This document shows positions 54,833 through 64,000 of a stretch of 64,000 nt of DNA, piece after piece. A model generated the notes under the pieces. The model had not been told where the DNA came from, did not search any database, and saw only the letters and a program-made list of their open reading frames with translations. The translations under genes were made by a program, and so were the position numbers. Every line of letters begins with the position of its first letter. Positions within the stretch are counted from its first letter, which is position 1. The stretch comes from Pelobates cultripes (lineage: Eukaryota > Chordata > Amphibia > Anura > Pelobatidae), in the NCBI GenBank assembly GCA_933207985.1, contig OW240914.1, forward strand, positions 201,805,402 through 201,869,401, in the 5' to 3' direction.

Positions 54833-55008
54833 GGTGTCTGTACCTGTGTCTTCCTGTGTCTGCTTATAACACCCCTAAACAGCTGATTTGCATTCAATTA
54901 TAGACAACCCCGGAAGAGACCTCACCACTTTCGGTATCGGTACATATCCCTATAGAGAAAAACTATTATCACCAAGGAAATATATCAAGCATAGAAATAA
55001 GAACAGTA

Positions 55009-55026
55009 ACACACACACACAGACAC

Positions 55027-55052
<26 letters not shown>
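55009..55052. repeat. CA / AT microsatellite
   Basis: (CA)n followed by (AT)n within the older PLE-like sequence. Confidence 0.9.
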
Positions 55053-55057
<5 letters not shown>

Positions 55058-55370
55058 AGTGTGCGTTACTGTTCTTACTCGCACACAGGCTCGTAACTAA
55101 TCTGGTGCATGTGTCCCCACCCCAGCCGTTAGAATATAGTCGCACCATCTTTATCACTTGCAAATCCCCACATTAAGCCAGCCATCTGCTGCACGTGTGC
55201 AATACTCTTCATAACTACGCATGCGCACTATCTTCTATACCAAGGCATATCACGCCTGCGACGGCTGCATCTAAACCAATGAACAACAAGTGCGCCTGCG
55301 TCCAAAGTACAGTATTAGATATTGACATACCTGTAGTGTAGGATCTAAAGTAAGAAATAAAGGGGTTAGA

Positions 55371-55784
55371 AAATACAAACTAGCATAGAACACTCACCCA
55401 GTGTAAAGAACACTAAACACCACCACTATACTAGAAATAAGCAGAAACATTAAATATATATTAAAAAAATAAATAACTTCATGTGTCTTAGTTAAACAAT
55501 TTACAGAATAAACACATCTCCATCAAATAGTATAAATGAAACCCTATTCATAGTGTGTCCAGCACAAAAACAATTATTGCGTGCTATTCCGTTAATCCTT
55601 ATGTTCCATGACAGTACTCCAATCTTCAATATAGCCACATTGTCGAATGTTAATTCACATTCATATTTAGTCTTCTAGTATCCAGAGTCATGACAAACAA
55701 TAATGCACTGAGATTTTAAAAAACAATGTACAATTAAAATCAACAAAGATACAAACCATACACAGGCAGAGTATATATGATGAT
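55371..55784. other. anonymous sequence
   Basis: No gene or repeat is recognised. Confidence 0.3.
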
Positions 55785-55960
55785 TATTGTTATTATTAAT
55801 ATTATTTATAAAGCGCCAACAAGTTCCATAGCATTGTACAATGGGTGGACTAAGCAATCTCATTAAAGCCATTACAGAAAGGAAGACAAATCTTTCCTCG
55901 TTAAGGCCCTTTGCATACAGCGTTTGCAACTCATATATCCAATATAGTTCTCATTGCTTC
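55785..55960 (-). mobile_element. L2-type LINE 3' tail
   Basis: ATTATT repeats, then ATTTATAAAGCGCCAACAAG and ATAGCATTGTACAATGGGTG. On the minus strand this is the same 3' terminus as in the L2 element at 25.5 kb. Only the 3' end is kept. Confidence 0.6.
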
Positions 55961-58390
55961 AACATGACATCCCTTGAACCACCCCTTTTAAGGGGTTTTG
56001 CTAATTGCCTCTCTATAACGTTCAAATGTGTGAATTTATAAGATGGAGGTCTCAATAGTTTAATTGGACGTGTATTGTATAGTCCTTTGTATATACAGAT
56101 TTTTTTATTTTATTTTTACCCTTTTAGTGGGTTAAGTATTTTGAGTATAGAACCATCTAGAGCACTTCAAATGTCTCACTGGATAATGGAATTAATCAGT
56201 CTGGAGTTGAAGATTATAATGGGCCTAACCATAGACATGTGCACAGGTTGTGCTGGGCTTGCACTGTACACCGTAATGCAGCAGAAGTGCCGGCTTCAGC
56301 ACAAACCGGCAGGAAGATTTATATACAGAAATTACTGGGAGAGTTTTTATGTCAAGACTACGTTTTATATACACCTGTGAGTGCAATATTTACAATTACA
56401 CTACACTATTTTTTACACTCTAAACTAAATAATCAAAAAAATCCTCTGATGTTCTTAATCTTCTTTACACTAAGCTGTCTTTGTAATCTAACTCTGATGT
56501 TAACCCCTGCATAACATTAAACCCACACTTTACCTTACCAATATTTACATTATCTTTAACGCTGCCTGCATTTACATAGCTACATAAATTCACTGTACTC
56601 ATAGGTTCTAACACAATACACTACAGACAGAATTATGCACATACATACATGTATACATATACAGTTGCCAAGTATGAATGTTTTATGTTTTGTTCTTATG
56701 CACTCAATGTCCAGTTAATACATTAATGGAAGTCACTTTATCTGCATTTTCTAATATCTATATGGGGGACGCTTTACAAATCAATGCCTACGAGGAGCTG
56801 GCAAATAAATCCAGCCCTCAATGGTACATCCAATGCTGGCTGCAATGGATGCGGACAGGTAACGTTTCAGCTCTGAATCTTTCTCAAGCAATGCCTGCCA
56901 TTGACTTATTGTTTTCGAAATGTTCTTGTCCGTATCCAATAAAGCCTGCACTGGATGTACCATTGAGGACCCAGACCGTTCATTTTGCTAAACTCTGCGT
57001 ATGGCTTGTGCCCCCTAGATCTGGGAGGCAACTTGGAACATCCTTTTATTTATGTGTGCAGTTCCCTTACTTTGCCTACTGCTTAATATATATCCAGCCC
57101 TGGCATTGAGCCAAAGAGCAGAGCACTTCAGAAATGCTTTGGGCATGGACATCATTGACTAGGACTGGGCAGAGATGATGCCAGCCAGTCTGGCATGCCT
57201 TAACCCTTCCTGACCTGACATGCCCATTTGATGTGCATATCTCTCATTTTATTGGTATACCAGCCTCTCGGAAAGTTACTAGTCTGCCTCCTTGTGGATC
57301 TCCCATACACTGTATTAAGCAGATTGAATAAAAATGTATCATTCCTTATATATTCCATCATGTCCCATTGACTCTGAATGATACAGGCTGTTAGAATAAA
57401 TTCCCCTTTTTAGGCAAACCTTGTTTATAAGATTTAAACATGTTTAAGCATTTGAACAATATGAACTGTCTGTCCACCAATACCCAATGTTCCTCTGACC
57501 TCTGTTTGTGCGTCTGGCTCACACTCTGTCACTCCATAAAATACATTGATAACATTTGTATTTATCTTCTCCCTCCGAATTTAAAGCAAAAAAACATGAT
57601 ATATGCGGCTGGGAAAGCAGACTTCTTGCTCTAAATCACTTGTTAGAGTCCTCAGTACTCTGCAGGAGATAAGTCTCCATAGAATGATATAGAATGTGAA
57701 GTTTCACCTCTTTCAGACAGAGCCTCAGTGGGATTAGTTTATATTAGTCATGGCTTAATGGGAGAGTGGACAAAAGTACAATGATGCACAAAGGTAGTAT
57801 ATGTGTTAAATAATAATAATAATAATAATAATTTAAATACACTACTTCTCTTCTAAGAAGGTTACAGGTAACTCAGAAGAGTAAAATATAAATAATTTTT
57901 TGTTTTTAAAATTCCCTAATTTTCTCTCTTTCATTCTGTTCTTTTTTTATATATATATATATATATATTGCAAATTCTTCAAAAGAGAAAGTTACACATT
58001 CATGAAAAAAGGTCAATACAGGAGAATTGTCGCTTTTCTCCAAGTGCCATTTTACCATCTTAACTGGGGTATGGAGATGGGGAATGGTTTACCTGAGTGT
58101 TTTCTGCATGTTGATTTATTGGCCATATCGCAACTCTCTGCATATGTTATTATAGAATATATATTTAAGGGTCAGAGTCAGGGGAAAGAAAGGAAGTGAG
58201 TCTAAGTCGGGCCAATCTGGGGGGATAGCACAGGAGTTAGAACGTAGAGATGGAAAACAGACAAGAGGTAGATATTTTAAGAAGGTTGCTGAAATTTGGG
58301 CTCAAGACAAGTGTATTATTGGAGCCTAGAAATGTTGTTCATATATCTTCAAACTTATCACCGCTTTCCTTAAATCATTTTCAAAACTGC
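55961..58390. other. anonymous sequence with simple repeats
   Basis: (AAT)n at 57808-57833 and (AT)n at 57950-57968. The 143-codon ORF at 56678-57109 shows no family motif. No gene is supported. Confidence 0.35.
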
Positions 58391-58948
58391 TGTTTAACCC
58401 CTTAAGGACACATGACTAGTGATGTACCGAACGGTTCGCCGGCGAACGGTTCTTGGCGAACATAGCATGTTCGCGTTCGCCATGGCGGGCGAACATATGC
58501 GCGGTTCGACCCGCCCCCTATTCGTCATCATTGAGTAAACTTTGACCCTGTACCTCACAGTCAGCAGACACATTCCAGCCAATTAGCAGCACACCCTCCC
58601 TAGCAGACCCTCCCACCTCCTGGAAGGCATCCATTTTAGATTCATTCTCAAGCTGCATGCTTAGTAAGAGGAGGGAAAGTGTAGCTGCTGTTCATAAGAT
58701 AGGGAAAAGCATAGCTAGGTTAGGGATAAGGGTATGCTTTTTTTTTATTTATTTTTTCTATGTAATGTAAATGCACTTAGTTGTCTGCCACTGCTGCCAG
58801 CTTCTGTGTCAGGCTCAGTGCAGTGCCCATTTCCCCAGTCAGTGCCACCAATTACATCTGGTGTCACAATAGCTTGGATTTAAAAACAAAAAACTTTTTT
58901 CACTGTTATAGATTGAATAGCAGTCAGTTGTCTGCCACTGCTGCCAGC

Positions 58949-59277
58949 NNNNNNNNNNNNNNNNNNNNNNNNNNNNNNNNNNNNNNNNNNNNNNNNNNNN
59001 NNNNNNNNNNNNNNNNNNNNNNNNNNNNNNNNNNNNNNNNNNNNNNNNNNNNNNNNNNNNNNNNNNNNNNNNNNNNNNNNNNNNNNNNNNNNNNNNNNNN
59101 NNNNNNNNNNNNNNNNNNNNNNNNNNNNNNNNNNNNNNNNNNNNNNNNNNNNNNNNNNNNNNNNNNNNNNNNNNNNNNNNNNNNNNNNNNNNNNNNNNNN
59201 NNNNNNNNNNNNNNNNNNNNNNNNNNNNNNNNNNNNNNNNNNNNNNNNNNNNNNNNNNNNNNNNNNNNNNNNNNNNN
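58949..59277. other. assembly gap (329 N)
   Basis: Run of N at the centre of the fold-back element. The ORFs across it are meaningless. The true size of the inner tandem array is unknown. Confidence 0.99.
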
Positions 59278-59370
59278 ACTTGTTAAGCGTAACACACCAG
59301 CTTTAAGGACGCACGAGCTGCTATTCCGTCTATAACCAGTAAAAAAGTTTTGCATTTTTAAATCGAAAAT

Positions 59371-59765
59371 ATTGTGACACCAGATGTAATTGGTGGCACT
59401 GACTGGGAAATGGGCACAGTATGCACTGTGAGCCTGACACAGAAGCTGGCAGCAGTGGCAGACAACTGACTGCTATTCAATCTATAACAGTGAAAAAAGT
59501 TTTTTGTTTTTAAATCCAAGCTATTGTGACACCAGATGTAATTGGTGGCACTGACTGGGGAAATGGGCACAGTATGCACTGTGAGCCTGACACAGAAGCT
59601 GGCAGCAGTGGCAGACAACTGACTGCTATTCAATCTATAACAGTGAAAAAAGTTTTTTGTTTTTAAATCCAAGCTATTGTGACACCAGATGTAATTGGTG
59701 GCACTGACTGGGGAAATGGGCACTGTGAGCCTGACACAGAAGCTGGCAGCAGTGGCAGACAACTA
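59371..59765 (-). repeat. ~152-bp tandem repeats of the fold-back element
   Basis: Two full units of 152 and 153 bases and a partial third, inverted relative to the partial units at 58788-58948. Confidence 0.85.
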
Positions 59766-60229
59766 AGTGCATTTACATTACATAGAAAAAAAAAAATCCA
59801 AAAAAGCATACCCTTATCCCTAACCTAGCTATGCTTTTCCCTATCTTATGAACAGCAGCTACACTTTCCCTCCTCTTACTAAGCATGCAGCTTGAGAATG
59901 AATCTAAAATGGATGCTGTCCAGTAGGTGGGAGGGTCTGCTAGGGAGGCTGTGCTGCTAATTGGCTGGAATGTGTCTGCTGACTGTGAGGTACAGGGTCA
60001 AAGTTTACTCAATGATGACGAATAGGGGGCGGGTCGAACCGCGCATATGTTCGCCCGCCGTGGCGAACGCGAACATGCTATGTTCGCCAGGAACCGTTCG
60101 CCGGCGAACCGTTCGGTACATCACTAATTAAGAAATGTTTGGTCATTTGTACTGAAATTGTGAATGTATGCTAATGCACAGCAGTAAAAAAAATTACCTT
60201 GTTTTTTTGTTTTAAGTAATAAGAGTGTA

Positions 60230-60745
60230 CTCTTCACTTTGGCTGACAACTGGATGATTTCAGTCAACGCCAATTAAATTCGCATAGGAAAGCATTGGGG
60301 GGCTATTGCGCATGTTTGGCAATATGCTGCGCTTCACCGCACCAATTGGCATCTTCTCATAGAGATGCATTGCATCAAAGCATCTCTACGGGGAGCGTCC
60401 ATGCAGTGCATGGAGATGCTCAACATAGGTGCTGCACACTGTGCAGCACTGGACTAGGAAGCATCTCTATGAGTGACTGTCACTAGAGATGTGCCTAGGC
60501 AGCAATGTAAACACTGCCTTTTATCAGAAAAGGTAGCATTTACAGTGCTCAGCCTACAGCATAGGTCCTCAAACTCCGGCCCCCCAGATGTTGCTGAACT
60601 ACAACTCCCATTATTCTCTGGCTATCTATGTATTTCAAAGAATCATGGGAGTTGTAGTTCAGCAACATCTGGGGGGCCAGAGTTTGAGGACCCATGGCCT
60701 ACAGGGACAGGCTATAGACACCGGAACCACTACAATCAACTAATA
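60230..60745 (-). mobile_element. TTAA-type MITE, family B, carrying a nested hAT MITE
   Basis: CACTGTGCAGCACTGGA, CACTAGAGATGTGCCT, GTAAACACTGCCTTTTATCA and GGCTATAGACACCGGAACCA follow, in reverse orientation, the order of family B at 28347-28861. The ends are decayed. Confidence 0.55.
60552..60704. mobile_element. 137-bp hAT-type MITE with 8-bp target duplication
   Basis: The element 60560-60696 has inverted termini CATAGGTCCTCAAACTC and GAGTTTGAGGACCCATG and an inner inverted pair GAACTACAACTCCCAT / ATGGGAGTTGTAGTTC. Flanks are perfect GCCTACAG copies at 60552-60559 and 60697-60704. Confidence 0.85.
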
Positions 60746-60789
60746 TCTCTCACCAGCCGACTTTGAGTTACAGGGAGAGCAGGAGACAC

Positions 60790-61190
60790 AAGTGAAGTTT
60801 GTTTGTCTTTCTCCACCAAACCCCTTTCACATGTCTCTCAGCCCCAGCCCCTTTGTATCTTTCCCCGGCCCCAGCACCTCTATGTGTATCTTTCCGCACA
60901 GCCCCTCTGTGTGTCTCATTCTCTCCTTCCCCACTCCCTCTGTGTGTCTCTTGTTCGTCTTCCTCAGCTTCTCTGTGTGTGTCTCCTGTTCCCCTTTCCC
61001 AACCCGTCTGTCTCTTTCTTCCCAACCCCTCCATGTGTCTCATTACCCCACAGCCCTCCATGTGTCTCAGTAGCTCCAACATGTGTCCCATTAGCCTCCC
61101 AGCCCTTCATGTGTCCTATTAGCCCTCTCTGCCAGTCCTCCATGAGTCCCTATAGCTCTCACAGCCCTCCATGTATCCAGGGTATAATTT
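60790..61190. repeat. pyrimidine-rich degenerate minisatellite
   Basis: About 15 units of 25-35 bases of the TCTGTGTGTCTC..CCCTTCCCCAAC type. ORFs in all three plus frames are repeats of CVS and SPS residues and are not genes. Confidence 0.75.
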
Positions 61191-61594
61191 ATTTTACAAT
61201 AAGAAATGCTAGACATCTTTTTTGTTTGTTCTAACCTAGCTAGTGATATTGTTTTTGTTGGCGCTGCAGTTCTATTGCTCTCATTTGAGCGCTATCTAAA
61301 ACAGATGTCATTATAATCCAGCTCACGCAGGCAAAATCAGGGCAAACGTTGCTATGAAGGGAAGAATCATTATTTAATTTCTCCTGTTTCTCTATATTGT
61401 CTGCCAGGTGCAAATGGCATAGCTTACAACACTGCCCAAATACAAAAAAATATCGCTGTTTAGTAGATGTACCCCAAATGGAAACATACATGCATTTAAT
61501 TGTGCATTTTTCATTAGGGGTACATATAAAACCAACTTGCAAAACATGCAGATCTCTTGTCTGTAGTCTTTGCAATCCCTCTCCTTTCCCAGCC

Positions 61595-61849
61595 CAGACT
61601 GTCTATGGTTGTCCAATCACAGACTTCCCAATGCAGCTCAATGAGAAGCTTTTGCAAGACAGGTGCTCTGGGCAATTGCATCCTCTTGCGGTTAGCTCCA
61701 CTGAGCTAACCAAACCAGGATGTAACAAAACCTGCCGGCTGTTTGAAAGCCAATGGAGATGGAACCTGGTTAAGTGCCAATGTGTGCTTTTTAAAAATTA
61801 AAATAAAGGTCATGGTCCTCTGCTTTATGGGCCCACAGTGTCCCTTTAA
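61595..61849 (-). mobile_element. TTAA MITE end
   Basis: Ends GGGCCCACAGTGTCCCTTTAA at 61849. The interior 61595-61745 is the inverted partner of 13695-13850. The other end was not found. Confidence 0.55.
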
Positions 61850-62224
61850 GGCCATTGTTGGTCAGTAATTTTTTTTCCTGTTCATCTATTTTGACCTAAA
61901 ATTTGAAATTCACTTTGAATATTCAATTTATAATCCTGAATGCTTCTATTTCTCCTCCCTATTTCCAATGGGTGTACTACCTGTGCCTGGACTAAAATGT
62001 AATTTTGCGAAATTTTCAATGAATATTTAAAAGCAAGCAGAGCATCAAATAAAAAGGTTAACACAAGGTAGAGGTGCTTGTCTGTTTTATTCAATGGTGC
62101 AATTTGCAGAGAATTGACAGTTCCCTGTAAGATCCCGTATACATAGCCATGCAGTCTGTCCTTATAGGTAGTCTTACTAAAACGTTATATCACTGCGTGT
62201 TGGTGATTTAATAAAAAGGTACTT

Positions 62225-63063
62225 TAAAAAAAAATTTATTTACTTTTTATTAAAGTTTTATGAAAGATTTTACAAACAAGGTTCATAAAATAGAGCCATA
62301 TACAAACAAATCATTCAAAGGTAAACATCACTAATTAGCTTAGTAAAAACTGTTACATCATTTTGAGGAATAGCCTTCATACACAAGACATCGTAGACGT
62401 AGTATAGATTCATAAACAGAGTACACAAACATACACGGTGACAGAGTCCAATTTAACTAACAATTTTCCCATTATTTCTCGCTACAGGCATGGTAACGGT
62501 GTAAATTATTATACTTCAAGGAAGATTTCGCAGAAATCTTTGATTTTATCGATAAGGTTTGAATAAGTTTTTATATGTCTATATTTCGAATATGTATTAG
62601 TGAAAATCAAACCCCTCTCCATCTCTAATTGGTTTAAAATCTGTACTTTAAGATGGTCTTTGGTCGGTACATTAATATTTTTCCAATTTCTAGCAATTAG
62701 AATCTTAACCGCCATAAGGCAATGTACTATTAGAATATCTGCCTTTCCAGTACATTCTTTCTCAATTAGGTGTAGTAGCGCTATTTCAGCTTTTTGATGT
62801 AATAAAACTTCACCTACTTTCTTAATCAATTCAAAGGCTACTTGCCAGAGTGTTTGAATGCTTGGACATCTCCACCAAATATGAGCCATTGAACCTTCCT
62901 CATGGAAGCATCTCACACAGTTTGGGGGGTTAGTCTTAGAGATATTTGTTAACCTAATCGGGACCATATACCATCTAATAAAAAGGTACTTCATACAACA
63001 ACCATGCAACCCTGCCTTATAAATAGTTTTCATTTTGGAAAAGTTCAAACTTGAGTTTGCCAT
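62225..63063 (-). mobile_element. L1-type ORF2 C-terminus with 3' UTR
   Basis: The 184-codon minus-strand frame (62509-63063) reads RWYMVPIRLTNISKTNPPNC, then a C49-X2-C52-X8-H61-X4-C66 knuckle with HIWWRC, and near the end ILIARNWKNINVPTKDHLK, all typical of L1-type ORF2 C-termini. About 280 bases of 3' UTR follow, with AATAAAAAGTAAATAAA on the minus strand. RT and endonuclease are absent. A 16-base direct repeat TAATAAAAAGGTACTT at 62209-62224 and 62976-62991 may mark a target duplication. Confidence 0.75.
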
Positions 63064-64000
63064 TTTTTTCCCAGAGGGAAGCAGGAGGGGGGGGGGGTAA
63101 ATGCATAAACATTTTTAAAACTTGCTAGGATTTCAGTTCTGGACTGCCTTTATGGGCAGTATATGCAAAAGGCACAGATTCTCTCTGTAACGGTACAAGT
63201 GAGCAAAAGCATATTTTAGAGACCCAATCCGGAGTGTAAGGACATCCTATTGAGGTTTATCTGAGCTATTTGCAAAATGTAGGTCAAAGTAGTCAAAAGT
63301 GTTCAAAAATACCCAAGTTGTATTTTTTTCCCAAATCTACTATAGTGGCCTTATTTTGTCACTTTGTGGTCACTTTGCCACATTTCACTGTTAAGTGAAT
63401 AGATCCCTTAGTTTTAAGGAATAAAAATCAAACGAATGAAAGGCAAATGAGAAAGTTTAGAATAAATCACACACAAAAGAAACCCTGTGTATAGCTGAGG
63501 ATGGGGAACCGCATCTGTTCTATTCCATGAACTGAGCACATACTGATCTCATTCGCTCAGTGCTCTTACTGCCGCTGATTTATAGTCTGACAACTCATTG
63601 TTCCGTCAGCTAACCTTGAGCTTTGAAAACCCGCACATAGCATAATGTACTAACTGTACTGGTGTTCAATGCTCCACCAGCAATACTCATAAAACAACAT
63701 TCTCTCTCTCTTGTGACAGCCCAGCACATCCCCCCACCTCCCCCCTCATCCCCCCCCAAGCAAATCTTCTACAGCCCTTCTAATAAAGTACATGGGAGAG
63801 ATTTAATAAGAACTGGAGATGTGAGTGTCAAAATTAACCTAATTTAGCAAAGGCAACCAAAGTGACAGACAAGTTCAACCGAGAACTGACAAGGTTTCAT
63901 AGTCTGTCTATAGGATAATGATCATTCGGGTGTATCGCATACAGGCCACAGTTACATTGTTACTCATGGAAGACATCAATGTTCGTATCAGACAAACCCT
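63064..64000. other. anonymous sequence
   Basis: No gene or element is supported. A short C-rich tract lies at 63725-63762. Confidence 0.3.

Larger units (their letters stand above)
54666..55370 (-). mobile_element. second, older PLE-like pseudo-LTR/UTR sequence
   Basis: On the minus strand it has the same layout as the pseudo-LTR above: a GC-rich CGCATGCGC..CACGCCTGCGACGGCTGC stretch, then a hammerhead-like motif, then an AT-rich region with AATAAAAGATTTAT at the insertion point. No ORF remains. A CA/AT microsatellite (55009-55052) interrupts it. The assignment rests on the motif and the layout. Confidence 0.45.
58417..60126. mobile_element. long fold-back (palindromic) element with internal tandem repeats
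   Basis: Left end TAGTGATGTACCGAACGGTT and right end AACCGTTCGGTACATCACTA are inverted. The inversion continues through ~370 bases (GTACCTCACAGTCAGCAGAC / GTCTGCTGACTGTGAGGTAC, TTCATTCTCAAGCTGCATGC / GCATGCAGCTTGAGAATGAA). Inside each arm are direct units of ~152 bases (ATTGTGACACCAGATGTAAT starts at 59371, 59523, 59676). It interrupts an AACCCCTTAAGGACACATGA repeat. No transposase frame; a clear target duplication was not found. Confidence 0.75.

Noticed and set aside
56678..57109. 143-codon ORF as a possible host exon
   Set aside because: No conserved domain, no convincing splice context, and no repeat or codon bias to support coding.
58781..59355. 184- and 143-codon ORFs spanning the N run
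   Set aside because: Mostly undefined residues over an assembly gap and tandem repeats.
58417..60126. 8-bp target duplication for the fold-back element
   Set aside because: Flanks ACACATGAC and ATTAAGAAA do not match; no duplication could be shown.
60792..61234. Cys/Ser-rich ORFs in three frames (93-143 codons)
   Set aside because: All arise from the CT-rich minisatellite; repeat-driven composition with no domain.

Overview
The window looks like repeat-dense intergenic or intronic DNA from a large vertebrate genome, most likely a frog or toad. The evidence is the mix of families: Neptune-type Penelope-like elements (PLEs), an Ngaro-type tyrosine-recombinase retroelement, L2-, CR1- and L1-type LINE tails, hAT and Tc1 elements, and many TTAA-flanked miniature inverted-repeat elements (MITEs) with AAAGGRACACTATAG-type ends that resemble Xenopus T2-type MITEs. 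The species cannot be named from the sequence. I see no host exon, tRNA or rRNA gene that I can support; every long coding stretch belongs to a mobile element.

Layout: 1-15 kb holds a 5'-truncated L1 insertion with a perfect target duplication (903-1934), a hAT element with a perfect 8-bp duplication (3882-5357), a CR1-like 3' end, a decayed L1 fragment and three or four TTAA MITEs. At 15.8-19.5 kb is an Ngaro-like retroelement in the diagnostic order A1-ORF-B1-A2-B2. It keeps only a decayed Gag-like gene with a CCCH plus CCHC zinc-finger pair and has lost reverse transcriptase, RNase H and recombinase. From 19.5 to 42.8 kb are TTAA MITEs, an L2 LINE body, an L1 fragment, a 380-bp tandem repeat, Tc1 ends and a nested palindromic Tc1 MITE.

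The centrepiece is 43,166-54,651: two almost identical PLE copies inserted head-to-head, with 5' ends facing each other around a shared pseudo-LTR, the whole flanked by a 14-bp direct repeat. Each copy encodes a 267-aa coiled-coil, basic-tailed ORF1 and, overlapping its stop codon in another frame and with no nearby ATG, a 795-aa RT plus GIY-YIG endonuclease protein. The minus-strand copy is intact; the plus-strand copy has one nonsense codon inside the endonuclease. Each full pseudo-LTR carries a sequence that folds like a compact hammerhead ribozyme, with a co-varying U3-A8 pair in place of the usual C3-G8. The dimer sits in a second, older PLE-like sequence that has its own hammerhead-like motif.

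From 55 to 64 kb are an L2 tail, a 1.7-kb fold-back element with internal ~152-bp tandem repeats and an assembly gap, a small hAT MITE with a perfect 8-bp duplication nested in a TTAA MITE, a pyrimidine-rich minisatellite and an L1 3' fragment. How the parts relate: ORF1 and RT-EN would form the PLE ribonucleoprotein, and the ribozyme would define the RNA 5' end. The Ngaro remnant and the MITEs depend on enzymes encoded elsewhere.
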